A stretch of 43,953 bases of DNA from Nostoc linckia FACHB-104 (GTDB lineage Bacteria > Cyanobacteriota > Cyanobacteriia > Cyanobacteriales > Nostocaceae): assembly GCF_014696615.1 (NCBI RefSeq), contig NZ_JACJQJ010000070.1, forward strand, positions 1 through 43,953, written 5' to 3'. Of this stretch, positions 8,800-16,497 are shown piece after piece. The notes beneath the pieces are model-generated. The model was not told where the DNA came from and did no database searches. It worked only from the letters and a program-made list of their open reading frames with translations. Position 1 is the first letter of the stretch, and every line of letters starts with the position of its first letter. Position numbers and translations under genes: made by a program.

Positions 8800-9087
8800 A
8801 TGGAGAAAAATATAGTGAGTAAAGATGATTTTCTCTATCCTCGTGGCCGTTACTACGGTCATGTGAAGCCAGAAAACTTAGTTTTCAATTCTAATCTACA
8901 GGAATTTGCCCAACGTGTAAGTTACATTTGTAACTTAGAGACTGGGGGAAAATTACCACCAGAAGAAGCATACGAACAAATTAAGAATCTTTGGAAACAA
9001 TTAAAACGTACAAAAAAACAATTGAGAATTGGTGAAAATCCTTTTCAGGATGACCAAGATAATCAGGATAAACCTCCTGAAGGCTAG
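8800..9087 (+). CDS. small DUF7219-like protein
   Basis: A 95-aa, highly charged, soluble protein without signal peptide or membrane segment. Conserved-looking core: FLYPRGRYYGHVKPENLVFNSNLQEFAQRVSYIC, then a helical stretch rich in Lys/Gln (YEQIKNLWKQLKRTKKQLRI) and an acidic tail (DDQDNQDKPPEG). I recognise it as the small cyanobacterial family now called DUF7219, from memory and with moderate certainty; its function is unknown. The ATG at 8800 has a GGGGGAG ribosome site at 8785-8791. Its stop codon is the TAG of the first unit of a GGCTAGG heptamer array. Confidence 0.75.
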   Translation: MEKNIVSKDDFLYPRGRYYGHVKPENLVFNSNLQEFAQRVSYICNLETGGKLPPEEAYEQIKNLWKQLKRTKKQLRIGENPFQDDQDNQDKPPEG

Positions 9088-9122
9088 GGGCTAGGGGCTA
9101 GGGACTAGGGACTAGGGGTTAG
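9082..9122. repeat. GGCTAGG heptamer array
   Basis: Three GGCTAGG and two GACTAGG units plus a partial one. The stop codon TAG (9085-9087) of the preceding gene is part of unit 1. It forms the G-rich half of a cassette whose C-rich half is 9223-9257. Confidence 0.8.
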
Positions 9123-9222
9123 AAATTAGTAAGAAAAATTTTTATAAACTGGTATACATATGCTTGATGGCTGACTTGGAAAGAACGAGAGGGGAAGCAG
9201 AGGGAGAAATAACAAATAATAA

Positions 9223-9257
9223 ATGCCCAATGCCCCATGCCCAATGCCCAATGCCCC
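9223..9257. repeat. AATGCCC heptamer array
   Basis: Five AATGCCC/CATGCCC-type heptamers immediately beyond the cyaB stop codon (minus strand, 9263-9265), between two convergent genes. Confidence 0.75.
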
Positions 9258-9262
9258 ACACC

Positions 9263-11860
9263 CTATTTATTGATCATTGTCCAGACACCATCCCAAGAAT
9301 CATGGGGTGGTGTTTTTTGGTAATTATAAGAGCGTTCTAGATGGATATTAACTGCTTGGTCTTGGGGGCGAAGGTTTTTTGCGGCTTCAAAGCAAGCGAT
9401 CGCGCGGGTAAAGTTCCGTGCCAAGTAAGCCATGCGTCCCGACTGGTAATAAAACAGAAATTCTTGGGTAGCATCATCTAGGGGTTGAGTGCGATCGCCA
9501 ATTAATTCATAGATATTTACCGCTTGATACTTACCTTTGACGCGGATTTTATCTAGTTGACGCGTCCAAATGCGATCGCTGCAAAGCTGGTAGGTAAATT
9601 CGCTCAAAATAATGTCACAACCATATTCTTTGGTGACAGCTTCCAAGCGGGAACTTAAATTTACGCCATCACCGATGACGGTGTAATCCATGCGTTTGTG
9701 GGAACCGATGTTACCAGAAACCACTTCTCCCGAACTAATACCAATCCCGATATTAATTTGTGGTTGTGATTGAATAATCCGCCGACGATTAAATTCTGCT
9801 AGGCGTTGGCGCATATCTAAGGCTGATTGTACAGAACGCCAGGCGTGATTTTCCGTCAGCGGTAAGGGTGCGCCAAATACTGCCATTAAAGCATCACCAA
9901 TAAATTTATCTAGGGTGCCTTCATGGTTAAATACTGCCTCTACCATCGTTTCAAAATATTGGTTGAGTAGCGATACCACCTCCGCCGCACCCAGATTTTC
10001 TGTGAGTGTGGTGTAACCGCGGATATCGGAAAATAAGATGGTGACTTCCTTGCGTTCCCCCACCATTAAAGCATCTTCCCCCAAAGCCATGACCTGTTCA
10101 GCTACATGGGGGGTGAGATAGCGGTACATGGTAGTTTTCATGCGTTTTTCCCGGCTGATGTCTTCTAAAACTACCAAGCCACCTCTCACGCCGCCTTCTG
10201 GGTTAGTTAAGGGATTTACTGTTAAATTAAGGCTGCGTTCTAACTTTTGTACCTCGCTAGCACTCAAAAACTTCGATTGGGGAGTCAGGGGTTGATTCCA
10301 GGGAATAAACACATCTGGATTAGTGCGATCGCGGACTGCCAAAATAAAATGCTGCGTCCAAACTCCTGCATCTAAGCTGTCACTAGGCGACTTAGTTTCA
10401 GAACTTTGGATAGGATATAGCCCTACTGTCAAACTTTGCTCGGGAACGTAATGTTTAGCCCCTGTTTTTAAACTATCTTCTAAGCGCATTTGTAGATTTT
10501 CAATTGGCACCACTTCCCAAACCAGGCGACCGAGTAAATTTTGTTCCCACAACCGCTTATTAGATTTTGTATTTGTATCTCTAACAGGACAACCCAGTAA
10601 TGCTAATGCGGCATCATTAATAGTGACAATTCTGCCTTCCATGTCTGTAGAAATAACCGCATCAGACAAACTTTGCAAAATGTCTTTTTGATACTGCTTT
10701 TCTAATAGTACATTTTCAAATAAACGAGCATTTTCCAAGGCAATTCCAGCTTGGATGTTAAAAGCCCGCATAAATTCTTCATCGGAGGCAGTAAAGCTCC
10801 CTTGCTGCTTATTAATTAACTGTGTTACACCAATTAATTCATTTGCCGAATTAAATACTGGCAAACACAAAATATTGCGCGTTACATACCCAGTTTTCCT
10901 ATCTGTAGATGGATCAAATCGGGGGTCTTTATAAGCATCAGGAATATTTACAGCTTGCCCAGTGGAAGCCACAAAGCCAACAATACCGCGATTGCTGGGC
11001 ATCCGGATTTCTATAGTATTTGCACCATCTGCGGCGGCGGCTACCTTTGTCCAAAGTTCGCCCATTTCTTTACGATGCAAAAACAGAGTACTGCGATCTG
11101 CTTGCATTAAAATTCGGGCTTGCTCCATGACTATTTGCAAAGTTGCTTCTAAATCTAAGCTTTGCCCTAGAGTTTGAGTTGCTCTTAAAAGTGCTGTTGC
11201 TCCCCGTTGGTTGCGTGCTGCAACATAAAAAGTCTGACAGCTTTCTAATATGATCCCAATCGAAGCGGCAAAATCCCGAAACCGCTCTTCATCATCTTGA
11301 TTAAATGGCAGATTACCTGCTTTATTTGCCAGTTGTACTACAGCTACAGTTTGATTTTTACTGCTCACAACCGGCATACATAAAATATTATGAATTTTAT
11401 AGCCCATTTGCTTTTCTAATTCTGGGCTAAATAAGGGATGAGTAGAAGTTTCAGCTATATTTAAATATTGCCCAGTACTGGCAACATGACCAGGAATACC
11501 AACTGTAATGGGCGTGCGAATTTCTAAAAATTTTTGTGTATTATCCTGAGGAACTTTTGACCACAATTGATTTTTATCATAATCCACTAAAAAAATAGCC
11601 GTGTGTTCTGCTTGCAGAATTTGACCTATTTTTAATGTGATTGCTTCTAGAACCTTCTCCAGCATAGTTTCTAGAGCTTCATTATTGATTAATTCAATTG
11701 CTCTCAGAAATTGCTGAAATTCTGCGGTAATAAAATCTAATAAACAAACAAATTCGTTAACAGAAAGGTCTTTCACACGACGCAATAAAGCGTGGGTACG
11801 ATTGACTTGAGTGAGTTCGGTTAATGTAGCCAAGACGCTACCAGGATTAGGGAGTGTCAT
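9263..11860 (-). CDS. cyaB: adenylate cyclase, GAF-GAF-PAS-cyclase (CyaB type)
   Basis: A class III adenylate cyclase that makes cAMP from ATP in the cytoplasm. Two GAF domains (about 55-215 and 235-395), each with the NKFDE-type cyclic-nucleotide signature (NKAGNLPFNQDDE; NKQQGSFTASDE), then a PAS domain (about 400-520). The catalytic domain is at about 590-785, with metal-binding Asp in FSDIRGYTT and GDALMAVFGAP, the adenine-selecting Lys in LDKFIGD, and MDYTVIGDGVNLSSRLE. A helical TPR-like tail follows. The architecture and 865 aa match Anabaena CyaB1/CyaB2 (about 860 aa), in which a GAF domain binds cAMP for positive feedback (known of the family). A longer frame from 11962 reads through repeats, so the ATG at 11860 is chosen. 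Confidence 0.93.
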   Translation of the reverse strand: MTLPNPGSVLATLTELTQVNRTHALLRRVKDLSVNEFVCLLDFITAEFQQFLRAIELINNEALETMLEKVLEAITLKIGQILQAEHTAIFLVDYDKNQLWSKVPQDNTQKFLEIRTPITVGIPGHVASTGQYLNIAETSTHPLFSPELEKQMGYKIHNILCMPVVSSKNQTVAVVQLANKAGNLPFNQDDEERFRDFAASIGIILESCQTFYVAARNQRGATALLRATQTLGQSLDLEATLQIVMEQARILMQADRSTLFLHRKEMGELWTKVAAAADGANTIEIRMPSNRGIVGFVASTGQAVNIPDAYKDPRFDPSTDRKTGYVTRNILCLPVFNSANELIGVTQLINKQQGSFTASDEEFMRAFNIQAGIALENARLFENVLLEKQYQKDILQSLSDAVISTDMEGRIVTINDAALALLGCPVRDTNTKSNKRLWEQNLLGRLVWEVVPIENLQMRLEDSLKTGAKHYVPEQSLTVGLYPIQSSETKSPSDSLDAGVWTQHFILAVRDRTNPDVFIPWNQPLTPQSKFLSASEVQKLERSLNLTVNPLTNPEGGVRGGLVVLEDISREKRMKTTMYRYLTPHVAEQVMALGEDALMVGERKEVTILFSDIRGYTTLTENLGAAEVVSLLNQYFETMVEAVFNHEGTLDKFIGDALMAVFGAPLPLTENHAWRSVQSALDMRQRLAEFNRRRIIQSQPQINIGIGISSGEVVSGNIGSHKRMDYTVIGDGVNLSSRLEAVTKEYGCDIILSEFTYQLCSDRIWTRQLDKIRVKGKYQAVNIYELIGDRTQPLDDATQEFLFYYQSGRMAYLARNFTRAIACFEAAKNLRPQDQAVNIHLERSYNYQKTPPHDSWDGVWTMINK

Positions 11861-11862
11861 GA

Positions 11863-11972
11863 GGACTGGGGATTGGGGACTGGGGATTGGGGACTGGGGA
11901 TTGGGGACTGGGGATTGGGGACTGGGGACTGGGGATTGGGAGACAAGGGGACAAGGGGACAAGGGGACAAGG
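11863..11972. repeat. STRR1 array (CCCCART) plus GGACAAGG array
   Basis: Eleven perfect 7-bp units (GGACTGG/GGATTGG, the complement of CCCCAGT/CCCCAAT; 11863-11939) followed by four 8-bp GGACAAGG-type units (11941-11972). It abuts the cyaB start codon and so forms its 5' leader. The plus strand has evenly spaced GGGG runs that could form G-quadruplexes. Confidence 0.9.
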
Positions 11973-11986
11973 ATAATAAACTAATT

Positions 11987-12025
11987 TTGACTTTTGACCC
12001 TTGACTCTTGACCCTTGACTCTTGA
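11987..12025. repeat. TTGACYC heptamer array
   Basis: Five TTGACTT/TTGACCC/TTGACTC units between cyaB and sqdX. Confidence 0.8.
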
Positions 12026-12070
12026 AGAATTTGAAGAGTTGTTGCTAATGTTAGGACTGTTAAATTTTTA

Positions 12071-13207
12071 TCAGATGGCTGCTGTCAATTGTTGCGCGTA
12101 AATTACCTTTTCATAGTAATCCTGTAACTGGCGAGTGGCGTTTGCCCATCCCCATTTTTCAGCTTCTTTACGAGCATTTTGACGGATCAGGTCACATTCT
12201 TGTTTCTCCTGTAACAGGCGAACAGTAGCGGTAATTGCACCTTGAATATCTGCTGTTGGCTCAAAAAGATAGCCGTTGACCCCATCTGTAACAATATCAG
12301 GAATTCCTCCAGAACGGGCTGCTACCACTGGGCAACCGGCTGCCATTGCTTCTAATAACACTAATCCTAGTGTCTCTGTACGGGAAGGAAAAATAAAGGC
12401 ATCAGCACTCGCAAAAGCCGAACCTAATTCCCTACCCATGAGATAGCCAACAAAGTTGGTGTTGGTGCCAGCAAAGTGCTTTTCTAGGGCTTGGCGGTGG
12501 GGGCCATCTCCGACCAATGCCAAGCGCGCTTGGGGAATTGTTTCTAAAATCGGTTTGATGCGCTCAATTTCTTTTTCCGCAGACAGGCGACCAACATAGA
12601 GTAACAAAGGGCTTTCTGGGTGATTCTGTGATAGACGCGATCGCATTTCGGCACTGGCTAAACTAGGATGAAATAGCTCTGTATCCACCCCTCTTTGCCA
12701 CAAATCTACTCTTTCAATACCATGTGCTGTCAATTCTGCCATCATTGCAGTGGAAGTACACAGATTAAGCTCGGCTTGATTATGTCCAGCTTTTAGCAAT
12801 TCCCAAAGCACACCTTCTAACATCCCTAAGCCGTAATGTTGCAGATATTGGGGTAAATGAGTATGATAAGAGGCTACTAAAGGAATTTTGAGGATTTTGC
12901 TGTAAAATATCCCAGATAAACCCAAAACGGCTGGATTTACGACATGAATAATATCGGGCTTAAACTCTTCTACAGCGTATCCTATCGCTGGGCGAGGTAA
13001 TGCCATTTTTAATTCTGGATACAATGGCAAGGGAAAGCCAGTAACGCCGTAAACTTTAGCTCCTTTATGTTCGGTGATCCCGCCTTCGGGGGCAACCACT
13101 AAAACTTGATTTCCATGACGCTGTAGATGGTCAACGGTATGACGCAAGCGCGTTACAATACCGTCAACCTTGGGCAAAAAGGTTTCGGTGAATAGAGCAA
13201 TTCTCAT
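12071..13207 (-). CDS. sqdX: sulfoquinovosyltransferase SqdX
   Basis: A GT4-family glycosyltransferase that moves sulfoquinovose from UDP-sulfoquinovose to diacylglycerol, the last step of sulfolipid (SQDG) synthesis for thylakoid membranes. MRIALFTETFLPKVDGIVTRL and VVAPEGG form the N-terminal Rossmann half. LLYVGRLSAEKEIERI and the Glu-x7-Glu motif in SRTETLGLVLLEAMAAG mark the UDP-sugar-binding C-terminal half. The 378 aa matches SqdX of other cyanobacteria. The ATG is at 13207, six bases after the stop of the DUF4291 gene, so the two are almost certainly co-transcribed. sqdB lies upstream in the same direction, which supports the assignment. Confidence 0.93.
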   Translation of the reverse strand: MRIALFTETFLPKVDGIVTRLRHTVDHLQRHGNQVLVVAPEGGITEHKGAKVYGVTGFPLPLYPELKMALPRPAIGYAVEEFKPDIIHVVNPAVLGLSGIFYSKILKIPLVASYHTHLPQYLQHYGLGMLEGVLWELLKAGHNQAELNLCTSTAMMAELTAHGIERVDLWQRGVDTELFHPSLASAEMRSRLSQNHPESPLLLYVGRLSAEKEIERIKPILETIPQARLALVGDGPHRQALEKHFAGTNTNFVGYLMGRELGSAFASADAFIFPSRTETLGLVLLEAMAAGCPVVAARSGGIPDIVTDGVNGYLFEPTADIQGAITATVRLLQEKQECDLIRQNARKEAEKWGWANATRQLQDYYEKVIYAQQLTAAI

Positions 13208-13213
13208 AAAATA

Positions 13214-13858
13214 CTATTCAGTCCAGGCAGATAATCCCAGCTGCTTTTGCGTTTGTTGATCACTCACAGAGTAAACTGTCTCCCGTGGCGTAATCAATTG
13301 GGCACAGCCAGAATTAATGTTTTGCCGCTGTTGTTGGACAAAATCAGAGATATCTTCAATATGTAAAATCCAATCTTTGGCATAATTAGCTAAGAATTTT
13401 CCGCGTAGCCCTAGCTGAATAGCACGCCGTTCTAATTTAGCTCCAGATGGGTGATGATCTGGGTCCCATTGTAATCTTACTTGTGATTCTTTTAGCGCAG
13501 CTTTCCAAGTATTTTCACTAGTATATAGTTCCGGGATAAAAGTCGAATGCACTGCAACTGATAACATTTCTTCAAAAGCCCAACGTTTAATCCAAATAGC
13601 TAATACTACTTCTTGCTGAGTTTTTATACCCCATCCGGAACGATACATCATCCATAAAAAATTAGGCTTGATCCAACTCATGCGGTCAAAACTAAATTCG
13701 CCGCCAAAATAACCATGAGTGGCGGCGAAATGACCAATAGCTGGACGATATGCTTGGTACACAACAATTGACTGGTCGTCATATTGGGCTAAAATGTGAC
13801 GACCAGTCTGAGGCCAGCGACTTACTTGATTTAAATAGGGTTCTGTTATCAGCCGCAT
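13214..13858 (-). CDS. DUF4291 family protein
   Basis: A 214-aa soluble protein, no signal peptide or membrane segment. The DUF4291 hallmarks are visible: RHILAQYDDQSIVVYQAYRP near residue 20, GYFGGEFSFDRMSWIKPNFLWMMYRSGW (about 50-75), and RLQWDPDHHPSGAKLERRAIQLGLRG (about 128-153). The function of the family is not known to me. It lies between sqdB (159 bp upstream) and sqdX (6 bp downstream) on the same strand, so it is expressed with the sulfolipid enzymes, yet it resembles no lipid or sugar enzyme. It could be a passenger or an unrecognised accessory factor. Start ATG at 13858. Confidence 0.88.
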   Translation of the reverse strand: MRLITEPYLNQVSRWPQTGRHILAQYDDQSIVVYQAYRPAIGHFAATHGYFGGEFSFDRMSWIKPNFLWMMYRSGWGIKTQQEVVLAIWIKRWAFEEMLSVAVHSTFIPELYTSENTWKAALKESQVRLQWDPDHHPSGAKLERRAIQLGLRGKFLANYAKDWILHIEDISDFVQQQRQNINSGCAQLITPRETVYSVSDQQTQKQLGLSAWTE

Positions 13859-13869
13859 AAATAATAACT

Positions 13870-14009
13870 AATTCGTAATTCGTAGTTCGTAATTCGTAAT
13901 TGAACAGCGTCTACCTTGAAAACTATAGTTTTCAACATGGACAAGGTGTAAATGGATAGCAGCTATCCATTAGTTGTAACTACGAATTACGAATTATAAA
14001 TTACGAATT
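13870..14009. mobile_element. 140-bp inverted-repeat (MITE-like) element
   Basis: The left arm 13870-13901 and right arm 13978-14009 are inverted copies, 28 of 32 positions identical, each built of AATTCGT-type heptamers. Inside are a perfect 20-bp palindrome (TTGAAAACTATAGTTTTCAA, 13916-13935) and a 9-bp stem ATGGATAGC/GCTATCCAT (13952-13970). ACT flanks both ends (13867-13869, 14010-14012), which could be a short target duplication. It sits inside the sqdB-sqdX operon and would fold into a long hairpin in the transcript. No transposase ORF. Confidence 0.6.
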
Positions 14010-14017
14010 ACTTAAGC

Positions 14018-15184
<1,167 letters not shown>

Positions 15185-15253
15185 TCACTCGCTGTAAGCT
15201 AAATCTACCAGGTTTGTGTCACCTCTCAACTACCTAAAGGGTGAAAATTGGGG

Positions 15254-15423
15254 AATGGGGGTTGGGGACTGGGGATTGGGGATGAGGGGGATGAGGGAGA
15301 TGAGAGGGATGAGGGAGATGAGGGGGATGAAGGAGATGAGGGGGATGAGGGAGCAGGTGAGAAATAACAGCCCAATTACCCAATGCCCAATGCCCAATGC
15401 CCCATGCCCCATGCCCCATGCCC
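15254..15423. repeat. composite repeat cassette (7-, 9- and 7-mers)
   Basis: GGGGACT/GGGGATT heptamers (15254-15280), eight 9-bp GATGAGGGG/GATGAGGGA units (15281-15352), then AATGCCC/CATGCCC heptamers (15375-15423). It ends one base before the stop codon of the PsbP-like gene (minus). The 9-mers make spurious Met-Arg-Gly repeat ORFs, which are not genes. Confidence 0.85.
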
Positions 15424-15424
15424 A

Positions 15425-15958
15425 TTATTGCTTTGGCACTTTATATTGCTGGGCTATGTAGTAAAACAAGTGGTAGTAATCAGTAAAATCTTGGCTTTGG
15501 CTTTGTCCTCGCCAGTAGTATTTAATTTGACCTTGAGTGATGGTTAGGGTCATGGAACTTTCTTTTTGACCTACTTCCACAACCAATACCCCAGATATTC
15601 CTTGAGCATTTTGAAAGTTGGGATTGACTGTGATTTTTGCGTTCTGGTCTGGATTCAAAGACGCTGGTAGCTGATTACCTGCCCAAGACCGAATTTTTAC
15701 TGATTCATCTTGCGGGGAAACAAAGACTATTCCATCATTATTTTCTGGTGGTGGTAAAGCATTCCAGTTACTAGGGTAGGGAAACTCAAAGTTATAACGT
15801 GTATTGATATAAGTTTTCCAAGTTAAATTAGAGGCATTAAAGCCTGGTGCTGTACACCCCCACAGCATCATAAATAAAGCGATCGCTCTGCCAAAGCTGT
15901 GGACGTTAAGATAAATGTTGCGCCCCAAACTACAGGCTTTAACCGTAGCAGTAGACAT
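15425..15958 (-). CDS. PsbP-like lipoprotein
   Basis: Residues 1-33 hold a long N region and hydrophobic stretch FGRAIALFMMLWGC, ending at a lipobox-like LWGC, so it is probably anchored to the thylakoid or plasma membrane lumenal side. The mature part has WKTYINTRYNFEFPYPSNW, DGIVFVSPQDESVKIRSW and repeated beta-strand patterns like the PsbP fold (photosystem II extrinsic protein family). Cyanobacteria have several such paralogues with varied roles. GTG at 15967 and ATG at 15958 are both possible; ATG is preferred (177 aa). It stands downstream-facing toward sqdB across a repeat cassette. The family call is moderate; a different small lipoprotein is possible. Confidence 0.65.
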   Translation of the reverse strand: MSTATVKACSLGRNIYLNVHSFGRAIALFMMLWGCTAPGFNASNLTWKTYINTRYNFEFPYPSNWNALPPPENNDGIVFVSPQDESVKIRSWAGNQLPASLNPDQNAKITVNPNFQNAQGISGVLVVEVGQKESSMTLTITQGQIKYYWRGQSQSQDFTDYYHLFYYIAQQYKVPKQ

Positions 15959-16144
15959 TAATTGCACCTAATAACTAATTTCTCGGAAATTTGGTTTTAG
16001 TTTATACCCAAAAGCCATTTTTAGCACCTTGATTTTTGACGATAAAGAAAATAGGCTTAACTATTTCCTATTCCCGAGTGAGAAACGGGTCTTTTGTTCG
16101 CTAATGGCGAGGCTAATTTTTGGGTAATAAAAAAATAGAATTCT

Positions 16145-16268
16145 TATAGGAATCCGATTTGATTTCTGAAAAAATCCCAGTAAGGTACGAAAATTTTTGG
16201 TAATGATGCGTTACTATCGCTAACGCATCCTACTACGTGAAATTCAAAAATAAAATAAGAGTCTTATA
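16145..16268. mobile_element. MITE-like element, copy A
   Basis: The ends form an imperfect inverted repeat (20 of 26 positions) starting TATAGGAATCCGATTTGATT on the left and, on the other strand, TATAAGACTCTTATTTTATT on the right. A GATGCGTTA hairpin (16205-16229) lies at the centre. The left end matches the element at 32331. Ends in TATA suit a TA-targeting (IS630/Tc1-like) transposase acting in trans, which is inference. Confidence 0.6.
16205..16229. repeat. GATGCGTTA hairpin, copy 1
   Basis: GATGCGTTA/TAACGCATC perfect 9-bp stem. Same family as 21063, 29338 and 31208. Confidence 0.8.
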
Positions 16269-16427
16269 GTAAGAAATAGCAATAATCATCATTGTAAAGA
16301 TTGGCAAGTAAAACATCTCGAATTCCTAAAGTTTTAAATTGCCATTATTGTATAGATTGAGGAGGCAAGGTAAACCTGCCTCTTATTTGAGCTTAATTCC
16401 AATTAAGTATCGAGGTTTTGGTTATCT

Positions 16428-16454
16428 AAAAATGCATTAGGGGATCTGACCCCT
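16428..16454 (-). terminator. weak terminator candidate
   Basis: AGGGG (16439-16443) pairs with CCCCT (16450-16454), and the minus strand then has a five-T run (AAAAA at 16428-16432 on the plus strand, seven bases away). It is 44 bp past the stop of the 898-aa gene. The stem is short, so this is tentative. Confidence 0.35.
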
Positions 16455-16497
16455 CACAACTTCGCATAACGTGATGAACCACTGCTTTCGGTATAGA

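Larger units (their letters stand above)
15968..16497. other. intergenic region with MITE-like copy
   Basis: No ORF is supported. It holds a 124-bp inverted-repeat element (16145-16268) containing a GATGCGTTA hairpin, an imperfect GAGGCA/TGCCTC hairpin near 16362-16382 and a small hairpin next to the gene at 16498. Confidence 0.6.

Noticed and set aside
8647-8862. 71-codon minus-strand frame overlapping the DUF7219-like start
   Set aside because: It overlaps the ribosome site and start of a better-supported gene and shows no motif.
11861-11962. 34-residue N-terminal extension of CyaB (Ser-Pro-Gln repeats)
   Set aside because: It is translated STRR1 repeat; the 865-aa form from 11860 matches the known length of CyaB1/CyaB2.
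11863-12025. CRISPR array
   Set aside because: Units are only 7-8 bp and directly adjacent, with no spacers; no cas gene in the window.
15216-15461. Frames giving Met-Arg-Gly or Pro-His repeats
   Set aside because: Products of 9-bp and 7-bp tandem repeats, without codon structure or homologues.
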